Positions 57,015-64,000 of a DNA stretch of 64,000 bases are shown in pieces (position 1 is the first letter of the stretch; each line of letters starts with the position of its first letter). This stretch comes from Chimaeribacter californicus. Lineage in GTDB: Bacteria > Pseudomonadota > Gammaproteobacteria > Enterobacterales > Enterobacteriaceae. The notes beneath the pieces were generated by a model. The model was not told the origin of the DNA, did no database searches, and saw only the letters and a list, made by a program, of their open reading frames with translations. The stretch spans positions 294,113 through 358,112 of the forward strand of contig NZ_PJZF01000003.1 in assembly GCF_002858675.1 (NCBI RefSeq), read 5' to 3'. The translations under genes were made by a program, and so were the position numbers.

Positions 57015-58385
57015 TCAAAAACGCTGTTTCAGCAGGTTATTGCTCTGGATGCCGTTGATGGCATGCGCATTGCTGAAATGCTGTTTGGCGATGCCCGCCT
57101 CAAATTCGTCCCGGAAATATTTAATCGCGCTTTGCAGCGGCTCCACGGCACCCGGCGCATGGGCGCAGAAGGTTTTCCCGGGGCCGAGGAAGCGGCAGAG
57201 CTGCTCCAGCGTTTCGATGTCACCGGGCTGGCCTTCGCCACGCTCCAGCGCCCGCAGGATTTTGACGCTCCACGGCAGGCCATCACGGCACGGCGTACAC
57301 CAGCCACAGGATTCACGGGCGAAGAACTCTTCCAGGTTGCGCACCAGCGACACCATATTGATCTCGTGGTCCACCGCCATCGCCAGCGCCGTCCCCAGAC
57401 GGCTGCCGGCCTTACCGATGCTTTCGAAATCCATCGGCAGGTCAAGGTGGTCAGCAGTGAGGAAGTCGGTACCCGCGCCACCCGGCTGCCAGGCTTTGAA
57501 TTTCAGCCCGTCACGCATGCCGCCGGCGTAATCTTCGAGGATTTCGCGCGCGGTGATGCCGAACGGCAGCTCCCAGACGCCCGGATTTTTAACCCGGCCG
57601 GAGAAGCCCATCATCTTGGTGCCCGCATCTTTGCTTTTACCGCCGGTAATGCCCTGGTACCACTCCACGCCGTGCTCGATGATCGCTGGCACATTGCACA
57701 GCGTTTCCACGTTATTCACACAGGTCGGTTTGCCCCACACCCCGGCAGACGCCGGGAACGGCGGCTTGGAACGCGGGTTGGCGCGGCGGCCTTCCAGGGA
57801 GTTGATCAGCGCCGTCTCTTCACCGCAGATGTAACGCCCGGCCCCGGTGTGCACAATCAGTTCAAAATCAAACCCGGAACCGAGGATGTTTTTGCCGAGC
57901 AGGCCCGCTTCGGTAGCCTCGGCAATGGCGCGACGCAGGTTAACGGCCGCTTCAATGTATTCGCCGCGCAGGAAGATGTAGCCGCGGTAGGCTTTCAGCG
58001 CATACGCGCCGATCAGCATCCCTTCCACCAGCAGATGGGGCAGTTGCTCCATCAGCAGGCGGTCTTTGTAGGTGCCCGGCTCCATCTCATCGGCGTTGCA
58101 CAGCAGGTAACGGATGTTCATGCTGTCGTCTTTCGGCATCAGGCTCCATTTCAGCCCGGTAGAGAAGCCTGCCCCGCCGCGGCCTTTCAGGCCCGCGTCT
58201 TTCACCAGGGTGACCACCTCATCCTGCGCCAGCCCTTTCAGCGCTTTTTCCGCACCGGCGTAGCCATTCTTGCTGCGGTATTCGTCCAGCCAGACCGGCT
58301 GTTTGTCGTCACGCAGGCGCCAGGTCAGCGGATGCTGCTCAGCGGTACGGACGATAGTTCGTGGAGTAAAGCCCGTGGTTGTCAT
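57015..58385 (-). CDS. nuoF: NADH-quinone oxidoreductase subunit F (FMN/NADH site)
   Basis: A 456-residue subunit that oxidises NADH. The NADH/FMN-binding glycine motif is [18 protein letters not shown], the second site [21 protein letters not shown], and the N3 4Fe-4S cysteines are in [12 protein letters not shown] and [17 protein letters not shown]. It is about ten residues longer than E. coli NuoF, mostly at the N-terminus ([19 protein letters not shown]). The start overlaps the nuoE stop by four bases. Confidence 0.97.
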   Translation of the reverse strand: MTTTGFTPRTIVRTAEQHPLTWRLRDDKQPVWLDEYRSKNGYAGAEKALKGLAQDEVVTLVKDAGLKGRGGAGFSTGLKWSLMPKDDSMNIRYLLCNADEMEPGTYKDRLLMEQLPHLLVEGMLIGAYALKAYRGYIFLRGEYIEAAVNLRRAIAEATEAGLLGKNILGSGFDFELIVHTGAGRYICGEETALINSLEGRRANPRSKPPFPASAGVWGKPTCVNNVETLCNVPAIIEHGVEWYQGITGGKSKDAGTKMMGFSGRVKNPGVWELPFGITAREILEDYAGGMRDGLKFKAWQPGGAGTDFLTADHLDLPMDFESIGKAGSRLGTALAMAVDHEINMVSLVRNLEEFFARESCGWCTPCRDGLPWSVKILRALERGEGQPGDIETLEQLCRFLGPGKTFCAHAPGAVEPLQSAIKYFRDEFEAGIAKQHFSNAHAINGIQSNNLLKQRF

Positions 58386-58918
58386 TGATACTGCTCCAGT
58401 AGCCCGTCAATATCGTCCGGCTTCAGGTGGCTGTGGGTATCTTCATCGATCATCATGGTCGGCCCTTTGTCGCAGTTGCCCAGACAGCAGGTCGGCAGCA
58501 GGGTAAAGCGCCCGTCAAAGGTGGTTTGCCCCGGTTTGATGCTCAGTTTTTTCTCGATAGCCGCCTGAATGCCCTGATAGCCGGTGATGTGGCACACCAC
58601 GCTGTCGCAGTAGCGAATCACGTGGCGGCCGACCGGCTGCCGGAAAATCTGGCTGTAGAAGGTCGCGACCCCTTCTACGTCACTGGCCGGGATGCCCAGC
58701 ACCTCAGCAATGGCGTGGATCGCGCCGTCCGGCACCCAGCCACGCTGCTTCTGCACAATTTTCAGCGCTTCAATGGAGGCGGCGCGGGCATCTTCGTAAT
58801 GGTGCTTCTCATGCTCGATCGCATCACGTTCAAGCGCTGAAAGCACAAACGGCTCTGCGGCGGCCGGGGCGGCGGCGTTCACCGCCAGGGGTTGGGAGTC
58901 TTTATTGAATTCTGTCAT
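58382..58918 (-). CDS. nuoE: NADH-quinone oxidoreductase subunit E
   Basis: A 178-residue thioredoxin-fold subunit that binds the N1a 2Fe-2S cluster through cysteines in [11 protein letters not shown] and [14 protein letters not shown]. It is about 12 residues longer than in E. coli owing to an Ala-rich N-terminal stretch ([14 protein letters not shown]). Two bases separate it from nuoCD. Confidence 0.96.
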   Translation of the reverse strand: MTEFNKDSQPLAVNAAAPAAAEPFVLSALERDAIEHEKHHYEDARAASIEALKIVQKQRGWVPDGAIHAIAEVLGIPASDVEGVATFYSQIFRQPVGRHVIRYCDSVVCHITGYQGIQAAIEKKLSIKPGQTTFDGRFTLLPTCCLGNCDKGPTMMIDEDTHSHLKPDDIDGLLEQYQ

Positions 58919-58920
58919 CG

Positions 58921-60720
58921 TTAGCGGTCCACATCTGACATTACAAAATCGATACTGCCGAGGTACACGATTAAATCGGATACCAGGCTGCCACGGATCA
59001 CCGATGGGATATGCTGCAGGTGCGGGAAGCTCGGGGTCCTGATACGGGTGCGGTAGCTCATGGTGCTGCCGTCACTGGTCAGGTAGTAGCTGTTGATCCC
59101 TTTGGTCGCCTCGATCATTTGCGACGCCTCGTTAGCAGGCATAACCGGGCCCCACGACACTTGCAGGAAGTGCGTAATCAGGGTTTCGATATGTTGCAGC
59201 GTGCGCTCTTTCGGTGGCGGCGTGGTCAGCGGGTGATCGGCCTTGAACGGGCCTTCCGGCATGTTGTTCAGGCACTGCTCAAGAATGCGCAGGCTCTGGC
59301 GGATCTCTTCCACTTTCAGCATCACGCGGGTGTAGCAGTCGCTGTTGCCGTCGCCCAACGGCACCTCGAAATCAAAGTGTTCATAGCCGGAGTAAGGACG
59401 GGCTTTGCGCACGTCGAAATCGATCCCGGTGGCGCGCAGGCCGGCACCGGTCACGCCCCACTCCAGCGCTTCTTTGGCGTTGTAAGAGGCCACGCCCTGG
59501 GAGCGGCCTTTCAGGATGGAGTTTTTCAGCGCCGCTTTCACATAGCCGTCAAGACGTGCCGGCATCCAGTCCAGGAATTCACGCAGCAGTCGGTCCCAGC
59601 CGCGCGGCAGGTCATGCGCGACGCCGCCGATGCGGAACCAGGCCGGGTGCATACGGAAACCGGTAATGGCTTCGACCAGATCGTAAATTTTCTGGCGGTC
59701 AGTAAAGGCAAAGAACACCGGGGTCATCGCCCCGACGTCCTGAATGAAGGTACTGACATACAGCAGGTGGCTGTTGATGCGGAACAGCTCAGAGAGCATC
59801 ACGCGGATGACATTAACGCGATCCGGCACCACAATCCCGGCCAGCTTTTCAACCGCCAGCACATACGGCATCTCATTGACGCAGCCGCCCAGGTACTCAA
59901 CGCGGTCAGTGTACGGGATGTAGCTGTGCCAGGACTGGCGCTCGCCCATCTTTTCTGCGCCGCGGTGGTGGTAGCCGATGTCCGGCACGCAGTCGACGAT
60001 CTCTTCGCCGTCCAGTTGCAGGATGATGCGGAACGCCCCGTGCGCAGAGGGGTGGTTCGGGCCAAGGTTGAGGAACATGAAGTCCTCATTTTCGGTACCG
60101 CGCTTCATGCCCCACTCTTCCGGCTTGAAAGTCAGCGCTTCCATTTCCAGCGCTTCTTTCTGCTTGGTCAGTGTGAAAGGGTCAAACTCGGTGGCGCGGG
60201 CCGGGTAGTCTTTACGCAGCGGGTGCCCTTCCCAGGTCGGCGGCATCATGATGCGCGTCAGGTGCGGGTGGCCGTCAAAGGTGATGCCGAACATCTCCCA
60301 GGTTTCACGCTCATACCAGTTGGCATTCGGGAAGATTTTGGTGGCAGTCGGCACATGCAGGTCGTTTTCAGACAGCGCGACCTTGAGCATGATGTCGGTG
60401 TTACGCTCAATGGAGAGCAGGTGATAAAACACCGAAAAATCCGCCGCCGGCAGGCCGTGGCGGTGGGTACGCAGCCGCTCATCCATGCCATGCAGGTCAT
60501 ACAGCATGACGTAAGGCTTCGGCAGCTTACGCAAAAAGGTCATGATTTCCAGCAACTGCTCACGCTTGACCCACAATACCGGGATCCCGGTACGGGTTGC
60601 CTGCAAAGTAAAGGCATCCGGCCCAAAACGGTTACGCAGTTCGCCCACGACCGGATCATCCTGATGATCGCGGGAGTGCCAGGCCGGCTGGGCGAGGTCA
60701 TGCGTCGTCAAATCTGTCAT
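58921..60720 (-). CDS. nuoC: NADH-quinone oxidoreductase fused subunit C/D
   Basis: A 599-residue fusion typical of Enterobacterales. The NuoC (30-kDa) domain covers about 1-190 ([41 protein letters not shown]), the NuoD (49-kDa) domain the rest ([56 protein letters not shown], and the C-terminal [13 protein letters not shown]). The quinone-site residues are in HPSAHG. A 153-base gap separates it from nuoB, unusually wide for this operon. Confidence 0.97.
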   Translation of the reverse strand: MTDLTTHDLAQPAWHSRDHQDDPVVGELRNRFGPDAFTLQATRTGIPVLWVKREQLLEIMTFLRKLPKPYVMLYDLHGMDERLRTHRHGLPAADFSVFYHLLSIERNTDIMLKVALSENDLHVPTATKIFPNANWYERETWEMFGITFDGHPHLTRIMMPPTWEGHPLRKDYPARATEFDPFTLTKQKEALEMEALTFKPEEWGMKRGTENEDFMFLNLGPNHPSAHGAFRIILQLDGEEIVDCVPDIGYHHRGAEKMGERQSWHSYIPYTDRVEYLGGCVNEMPYVLAVEKLAGIVVPDRVNVIRVMLSELFRINSHLLYVSTFIQDVGAMTPVFFAFTDRQKIYDLVEAITGFRMHPAWFRIGGVAHDLPRGWDRLLREFLDWMPARLDGYVKAALKNSILKGRSQGVASYNAKEALEWGVTGAGLRATGIDFDVRKARPYSGYEHFDFEVPLGDGNSDCYTRVMLKVEEIRQSLRILEQCLNNMPEGPFKADHPLTTPPPKERTLQHIETLITHFLQVSWGPVMPANEASQMIEATKGINSYYLTSDGSTMSYRTRIRTPSFPHLQHIPSVIRGSLVSDLIVYLGSIDFVMSDVDR

Positions 60721-60873
60721 ATTTTTTCACCACATAAAATGGTCAGGGCGCGCCGGGCGTCGCTGCGCTTATTGTCTTTCTGCTCTGTTCCCTTCACGGC
60801 GGCATGATGTTGCCGGTTCGCGCAGAGTGAGAGGGTGCAGCAGCCAACGTAACGGACGAATCTGACCGTCGCG

Positions 60874-61548
60874 TTAAATCTCGTCAGGAGTACGCAGATT
60901 TTTCACTGCAATACGCTCACCATGCTTACGCTCTCTTTCGGATTGCATGTTGGCGCGGTATACCCCCTGGTCACCCACCACCCACGAGAGGGGGCGGCGC
61001 TCTTTCCCGATCGACTCCTGCAACAGCATCAACGCCTGCATATAGGCTTCGGGGCGCGGCGGGCAACCGGGAATGTAGACGTCAACCGGCAGGAACTTAT
61101 CCACGCCCTGCACCACGGAATAGATGTCATACATGCCGCCGGAGTTGGCACAGGCCCCCATCGAGATGACCCATTTCGGTTCCAGCATCTGGTCATAAAG
61201 GCGCTGGATAACCGGGGCCATTTTGGTGAACGGCGTACCGGCCACCACCATGAAGTCAGCCTGGCGGGGCGAGGCACGCAGCACTTCTGCGCCAAAACGG
61301 GCTACGTCATGCACGGCGGTAAATGAAGACACCATTTCCACATAACAGCACGACAGGCCGAAGTTATACGGCCAAAGAGAGTTTTTGCGCCCCCAGTTCA
61401 CCATGTCATGCAATGCATGTTCGAGTTTGCCCATATAGACGCTGCGGTGAACATGTTGCTCCAGGGGATCGGTAACAATCTCCTGTTTTTGCAGGGGGTA
61501 ACGGTCGTTCTCACCGTCAGGTTCTACGCGGGTCAGCGTATAGTCCAT
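60874..61548 (-). CDS. nuoB: NADH-quinone oxidoreductase subunit B (N2 cluster)
   Basis: A 224-residue subunit that binds the terminal N2 4Fe-4S cluster. The ligand cysteines are in [25 protein letters not shown] and [13 protein letters not shown]. It lies 15 bases after nuoA and is in length and sequence close to E. coli NuoB (220 residues). Confidence 0.97.
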   Translation of the reverse strand: MDYTLTRVEPDGENDRYPLQKQEIVTDPLEQHVHRSVYMGKLEHALHDMVNWGRKNSLWPYNFGLSCCYVEMVSSFTAVHDVARFGAEVLRASPRQADFMVVAGTPFTKMAPVIQRLYDQMLEPKWVISMGACANSGGMYDIYSVVQGVDKFLPVDVYIPGCPPRPEAYMQALMLLQESIGKERRPLSWVVGDQGVYRANMQSERERKHGERIAVKNLRTPDEI

Positions 61549-61563
61549 CTTAATGCCTCGCTG

Positions 61564-62001
61564 TTACTGCGGATGACGTGGGGTGTTGTGAGTCATTGCC
61601 TCCGGCCTGCGCCCTTTCGAACGCACCGGTGCCCAGTCCAGCGCGCCGATACGCACCAGATACACCAGACCTGCCAGCAACACTACAATGAAAATGGTGG
61701 CTTCGATGAACCCTGTCCAGCCGCTTTCACGGATGGAGGTTGACCATGCATAGAGATACAAGGCTTCCACATCGAAAATGACGAAAAACATGGCTACCAG
61801 ATAGAATTTGGCCGAAAGCCGCATTCTTGCCGATCCTACCGGGTCTATGCCTGACTCAAACGGGATATTCTTCCCACGCGCCCGGGCTCTCCCACCCAAA
61901 AAATACGCGCCGAGAAGCATGAGCCCGCAAAGCCCGATAGCAACGATAAGGAATATGGCGAACGCCCAGTTATGAGCGATGACTTCAGTGGTTGTTGACA
62001 T
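61564..62001 (-). CDS. nuoA: NADH-quinone oxidoreductase subunit A
   Basis: A 145-residue three-TM subunit that begins the operon. The conserved loop [37 protein letters not shown] contains the acidic residues near the quinone channel. The first TM is [24 protein letters not shown]. The promoter region with a Fur-like palindrome lies upstream. Confidence 0.97.
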   Translation of the reverse strand: MSTTTEVIAHNWAFAIFLIVAIGLCGLMLLGAYFLGGRARARGKNIPFESGIDPVGSARMRLSAKFYLVAMFFVIFDVEALYLYAWSTSIRESGWTGFIEATIFIVVLLAGLVYLVRIGALDWAPVRSKGRRPEAMTHNTPRHPQ

Positions 62002-62493
62002 ACTCTTAGCTTACTCATCAAAAGCGGCGACGTCTGTTCTGCTCTTTTAACCGGCAGCTGCTGCACCACATCGATTCAAGGGAAGGATTAATAACCACAC
62101 CAAAACAGGGCCTGAAACATGCTTAAGGCGGTGTTTTACTGTGGGCTTTTTACCCCTTTCTATAACCTTTTGTCAACTTTAACAAAAGTAACTCTATATT
62201 ATTTTACATGAGTATCATTTTATTAACATTGCATGCGCTAACGTATGCTAAATCGTGTCAGTTAAAAAATGAGCATTAACAGAAGGATGTTAAAAGGAGT
62301 AAGGAGTCGCGAACAACTATAGCACCCTGCAAAAAAGTTTCTGGGCTTCCTTGTAATAACTGGGGTTATTTTTTTGATCCAGGACACACTTTTTGCATGT
62401 TTGCTAAAAAAACAGACAAAAAATGAAAATAACTTACACTATTCAAAAAATAAGAAATGGTGTTTTAAAAAATAAAATGAAGGCGGGTGCAGT

Positions 62494-62522
62494 ATAATGA
62501 GAATGAAACCCATTCTTATTAT
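62494..62522. promoter_or_regulatory. Fur-box-like palindrome upstream of nuoA
   Basis: ATAATGAGAATG on the left faces CATTCTTATTAT on the right with a five-base centre; the arms pair at 11 of 12 positions. ATAATGAGAAT closely resembles the repeated hexamers of the Fur box GATAATGATAATCATTATC. It lies about 490 bases before the nuoA start. Confidence 0.5.
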
Positions 62523-62627
62523 TTACAAAAAACCGGGAGGATTACGCAGGAGGAGAGTGGGAAAAACCTGAAAAAATGACAACTAAGGAAAAAGAGATAA
62601 GCAAAAAAGCCAAAACAAAAAGAGAGT

Positions 62628-62662
62628 AAAGATAACCCGTTAATTATAAACAGGTTATCTTT
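62628..62662 (-). terminator. lrhA terminator-like hairpin
   Basis: A 10-bp perfect stem AAAGATAACC/GGTTATCTTT with a 15-base loop lies 17 bases after the lrhA stop; on the minus strand a pyrimidine-rich, T-containing stretch follows. Confidence 0.7.
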
Positions 62663-62678
62663 CATTACTTATGCAGCA

Positions 62679-63611
62679 TTAATCATCATCATCAAGCAGA
62701 TACTCATTATCCGCACTTGAAGGTGCCTGAGTCGCCACATAAGGTTCATTGCCGTTTTCAACCGCACTGAAAATCGCCATCGCCAGTTCACTTTCACACT
62801 CGGCATTTTTGTACAGACCGTATTGTGTATCCGGCAGTTTCGGCAAGCCTTCAGCATCGCCCAGTACCCGCAGTTCCGGGCTCATCATCTCAATCGGCCG
62901 CGCTGTCACACCTAAACCGGCGCGAACGGCTGCACGTATTGCAGATAATGTCGAAGCGACATACGCGATACGCCAGGGAATTCCTGCCTGGTTAAGTAAG
63001 TTAATCGCCATGCTGCGGTACGGACTGGGTTCATCCAGCAGCACCAGCGGAACGGCATCGCCGGTCGGGAACTTATAGTCGGCGGCGCAGTACCACAAGG
63101 TTGGCGAGGTGCGCAGAATAACGTGCGGATGTTCGTTATCCACGACAGTGGTCACAGCCAGATCGATCTCGTTCTTCTCCAGCATTTCCATCATGAACGG
63201 GCTGCGTTTTACCCGGACATCAATTGCCAGTTTCGGATAGACCGAGGTGACCCGGTTTAACAGGAAGGGCAGAATGGTATCTGCCGTATCATCGGACGCG
63301 CCGATGGTCATTACGCCCTGTACATCGCTGTACATCAACGAAGTACAGGCTTCATCGTTGAACCGCAGAATCTTTCTCGCATAACCAAGTAGTTGAATAC
63401 CGTGTTCAGTCAGCAGCTTATTACGGCCATGGCGGGCAAAAAGCTCTTTACCCACCAACTGCTCTAAACGCTGCATCTGCTGACTTACAGCAGACTGTGT
63501 ACGGCAAACCGCAGCAGCGGCTGCGGCAAAAGTATTCAAATCAGCAACAGCGACAAAGGTCCTGAGCAGATCAAGATCCAGATTAAGTATCGGACGAGTT
63601 GCATTTGTCAT
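62679..63611 (-). CDS. lrhA: LysR-family regulator LrhA (HexA/RovM/PecT type)
   Basis: A 310-residue LysR-type regulator. The N-terminal HTH ([58 protein letters not shown]) is nearly identical to E. coli LrhA. The effector domain covers about 95-290. The C-terminus ends in an acidic NEYLLDDDD that differs from E. coli. Orthologues repress flagella and control virulence or secondary metabolism (HexA in Pectobacterium, RovM in Yersinia, HexS in Serratia). lrhA directly upstream of nuoA is the usual enterobacterial arrangement. Confidence 0.96.
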   Translation of the reverse strand: MTNATRPILNLDLDLLRTFVAVADLNTFAAAAAAVCRTQSAVSQQMQRLEQLVGKELFARHGRNKLLTEHGIQLLGYARKILRFNDEACTSLMYSDVQGVMTIGASDDTADTILPFLLNRVTSVYPKLAIDVRVKRSPFMMEMLEKNEIDLAVTTVVDNEHPHVILRTSPTLWYCAADYKFPTGDAVPLVLLDEPSPYRSMAINLLNQAGIPWRIAYVASTLSAIRAAVRAGLGVTARPIEMMSPELRVLGDAEGLPKLPDTQYGLYKNAECESELAMAIFSAVENGNEPYVATQAPSSADNEYLLDDDD

Positions 63612-64000
63612 AGTGTTTTCTTCACTTTTTAGAATCTAATAACAAACTACCCTGGCATTGCGTGTGTAGTATTCACAGAATGCAGAATACCAGATAAGAC
63701 ACTCCCCCACTCATTTCTTAGGGGTAAAAAATCGTTATAATCCGCCAGAATTTTCCGATTCATTAGATTCAAAATAATCCTCCGACCTAAGAATGCGGAT
63801 TTATTAGAATGAAAAAAACTCCCCTCGTCTGACGTGAGCCTGTCTTCCTTTTACAAGATGACCGTATCCTGTGCCGCCTTTTGCCACCTGCTGCTCTCTT
63901 TGCAGTAAAGAGGTTACGAAAAATTGTTATAAACATGCAACAGCCTATATTGACTCAAATTATGAAAACCCTGTTTCAAATAGGCCACACAAAGAAAATT
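63612..64000. other. region upstream of lrhA to window edge
   Basis: 389 AT-rich bases without a gene. This is the lrhA promoter region. I see several AT-rich hexamers but no -35/-10 pair convincing enough to call. Confidence 0.5.

Larger units (their letters stand above)
62002..62678. other. lrhA-nuoA intergenic region (nuo control region)
   Basis: 677 AT-rich bases without a gene. It must hold the nuo promoters on the minus strand. I see TTGACA on the minus strand near 62170-62175 without a good matching -10, and the Fur-like palindrome at 62494-62522. In E. coli this long leader is bound by ArcA, FNR, NarL and Fis; I cannot place those sites with confidence here. Confidence 0.6.

Noticed and set aside
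59011..60807. Long plus-strand open frame (598 codons) across nuoCD
   Set aside because: Same reasoning: nuoCD on the minus strand is certain, and the antisense frame has no family resemblance.

Overview
This window is a chromosomal segment of a gram-negative enterobacterium (order Enterobacterales). The gene content and order match the E. coli/Yersinia/Serratia backbone: rcsD-rcsB-rcsC-gyrA-ubiG-nrdA-nrdB-yfaE, the menFDHBCE cluster with elaB, and the complete nuoA-N operon preceded by lrhA. Most backbone genes are GC-rich. Protein details (LrhA, NuoCD fusion, Thr83 in GyrA, a clade 3 catalase in the locus) suggest a Serratia-like member of the Yersiniaceae or a close neighbour. I cannot fix the genus without a database.

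Layout. 1-2632 (minus): 5' part of a giant BapA-like biofilm adhesin with a prefix domain and at least eight Ig-like repeats; it runs off the left edge. 3126-4768: a DUF4186 protein and a YbjJ-like MFS transporter. 4791-11134: the Rcs envelope-stress phosphorelay (RcsD and RcsB overlapping, RcsC convergent). 11280-14892: gyrA and ubiG, divergent. 15384-19136: aerobic class Ia ribonucleotide reductase nrdA-nrdB with the ferredoxin yfaE, behind a promoter region with a DnaA box and NrdR boxes. 19198-23983: mltB, a CinA-like gene (yfaY), yfaZ and catalase katA. 24023-31650: menaquinone genes menF-D-H-B-C-E, tightly overlapped, and elaB. 31804-34142: an accessory stretch with a DUF1097 membrane protein, an AT-rich three-TM protein of unknown role, an XRE regulator with a near-consensus promoter, and a SymE-like toxin.

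34194-46676 (minus) is the main accessory locus: a contact-dependent inhibition (CDI) system, cdiB-cdiA-cdiI, followed by two further toxin/immunity cassettes without a delivery protein. The first orphan cassette looks intact; the second toxin is broken by frameshifts, but its immunity gene is intact. All three immunity proteins are small two-TM proteins with a similar second TM segment, and the three toxin tips share a Gly-rich stretch ending in GKY. I infer one diversified family of membrane-targeting toxins accumulated stepwise behind the active cdiA.

46861-62001 (minus) is the whole proton-pumping NADH:quinone oxidoreductase operon, nuoA to nuoN with fused nuoCD. A 677-base leader lies between it and lrhA (62679-63611, minus) and contains a Fur-box-like palindrome. 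The reductase, menaquinone and complex I genes are ordinary housekeeping functions. The parts most worth attention are the CDI cassette array, its SymE/XRE neighbours and the truncated adhesin.
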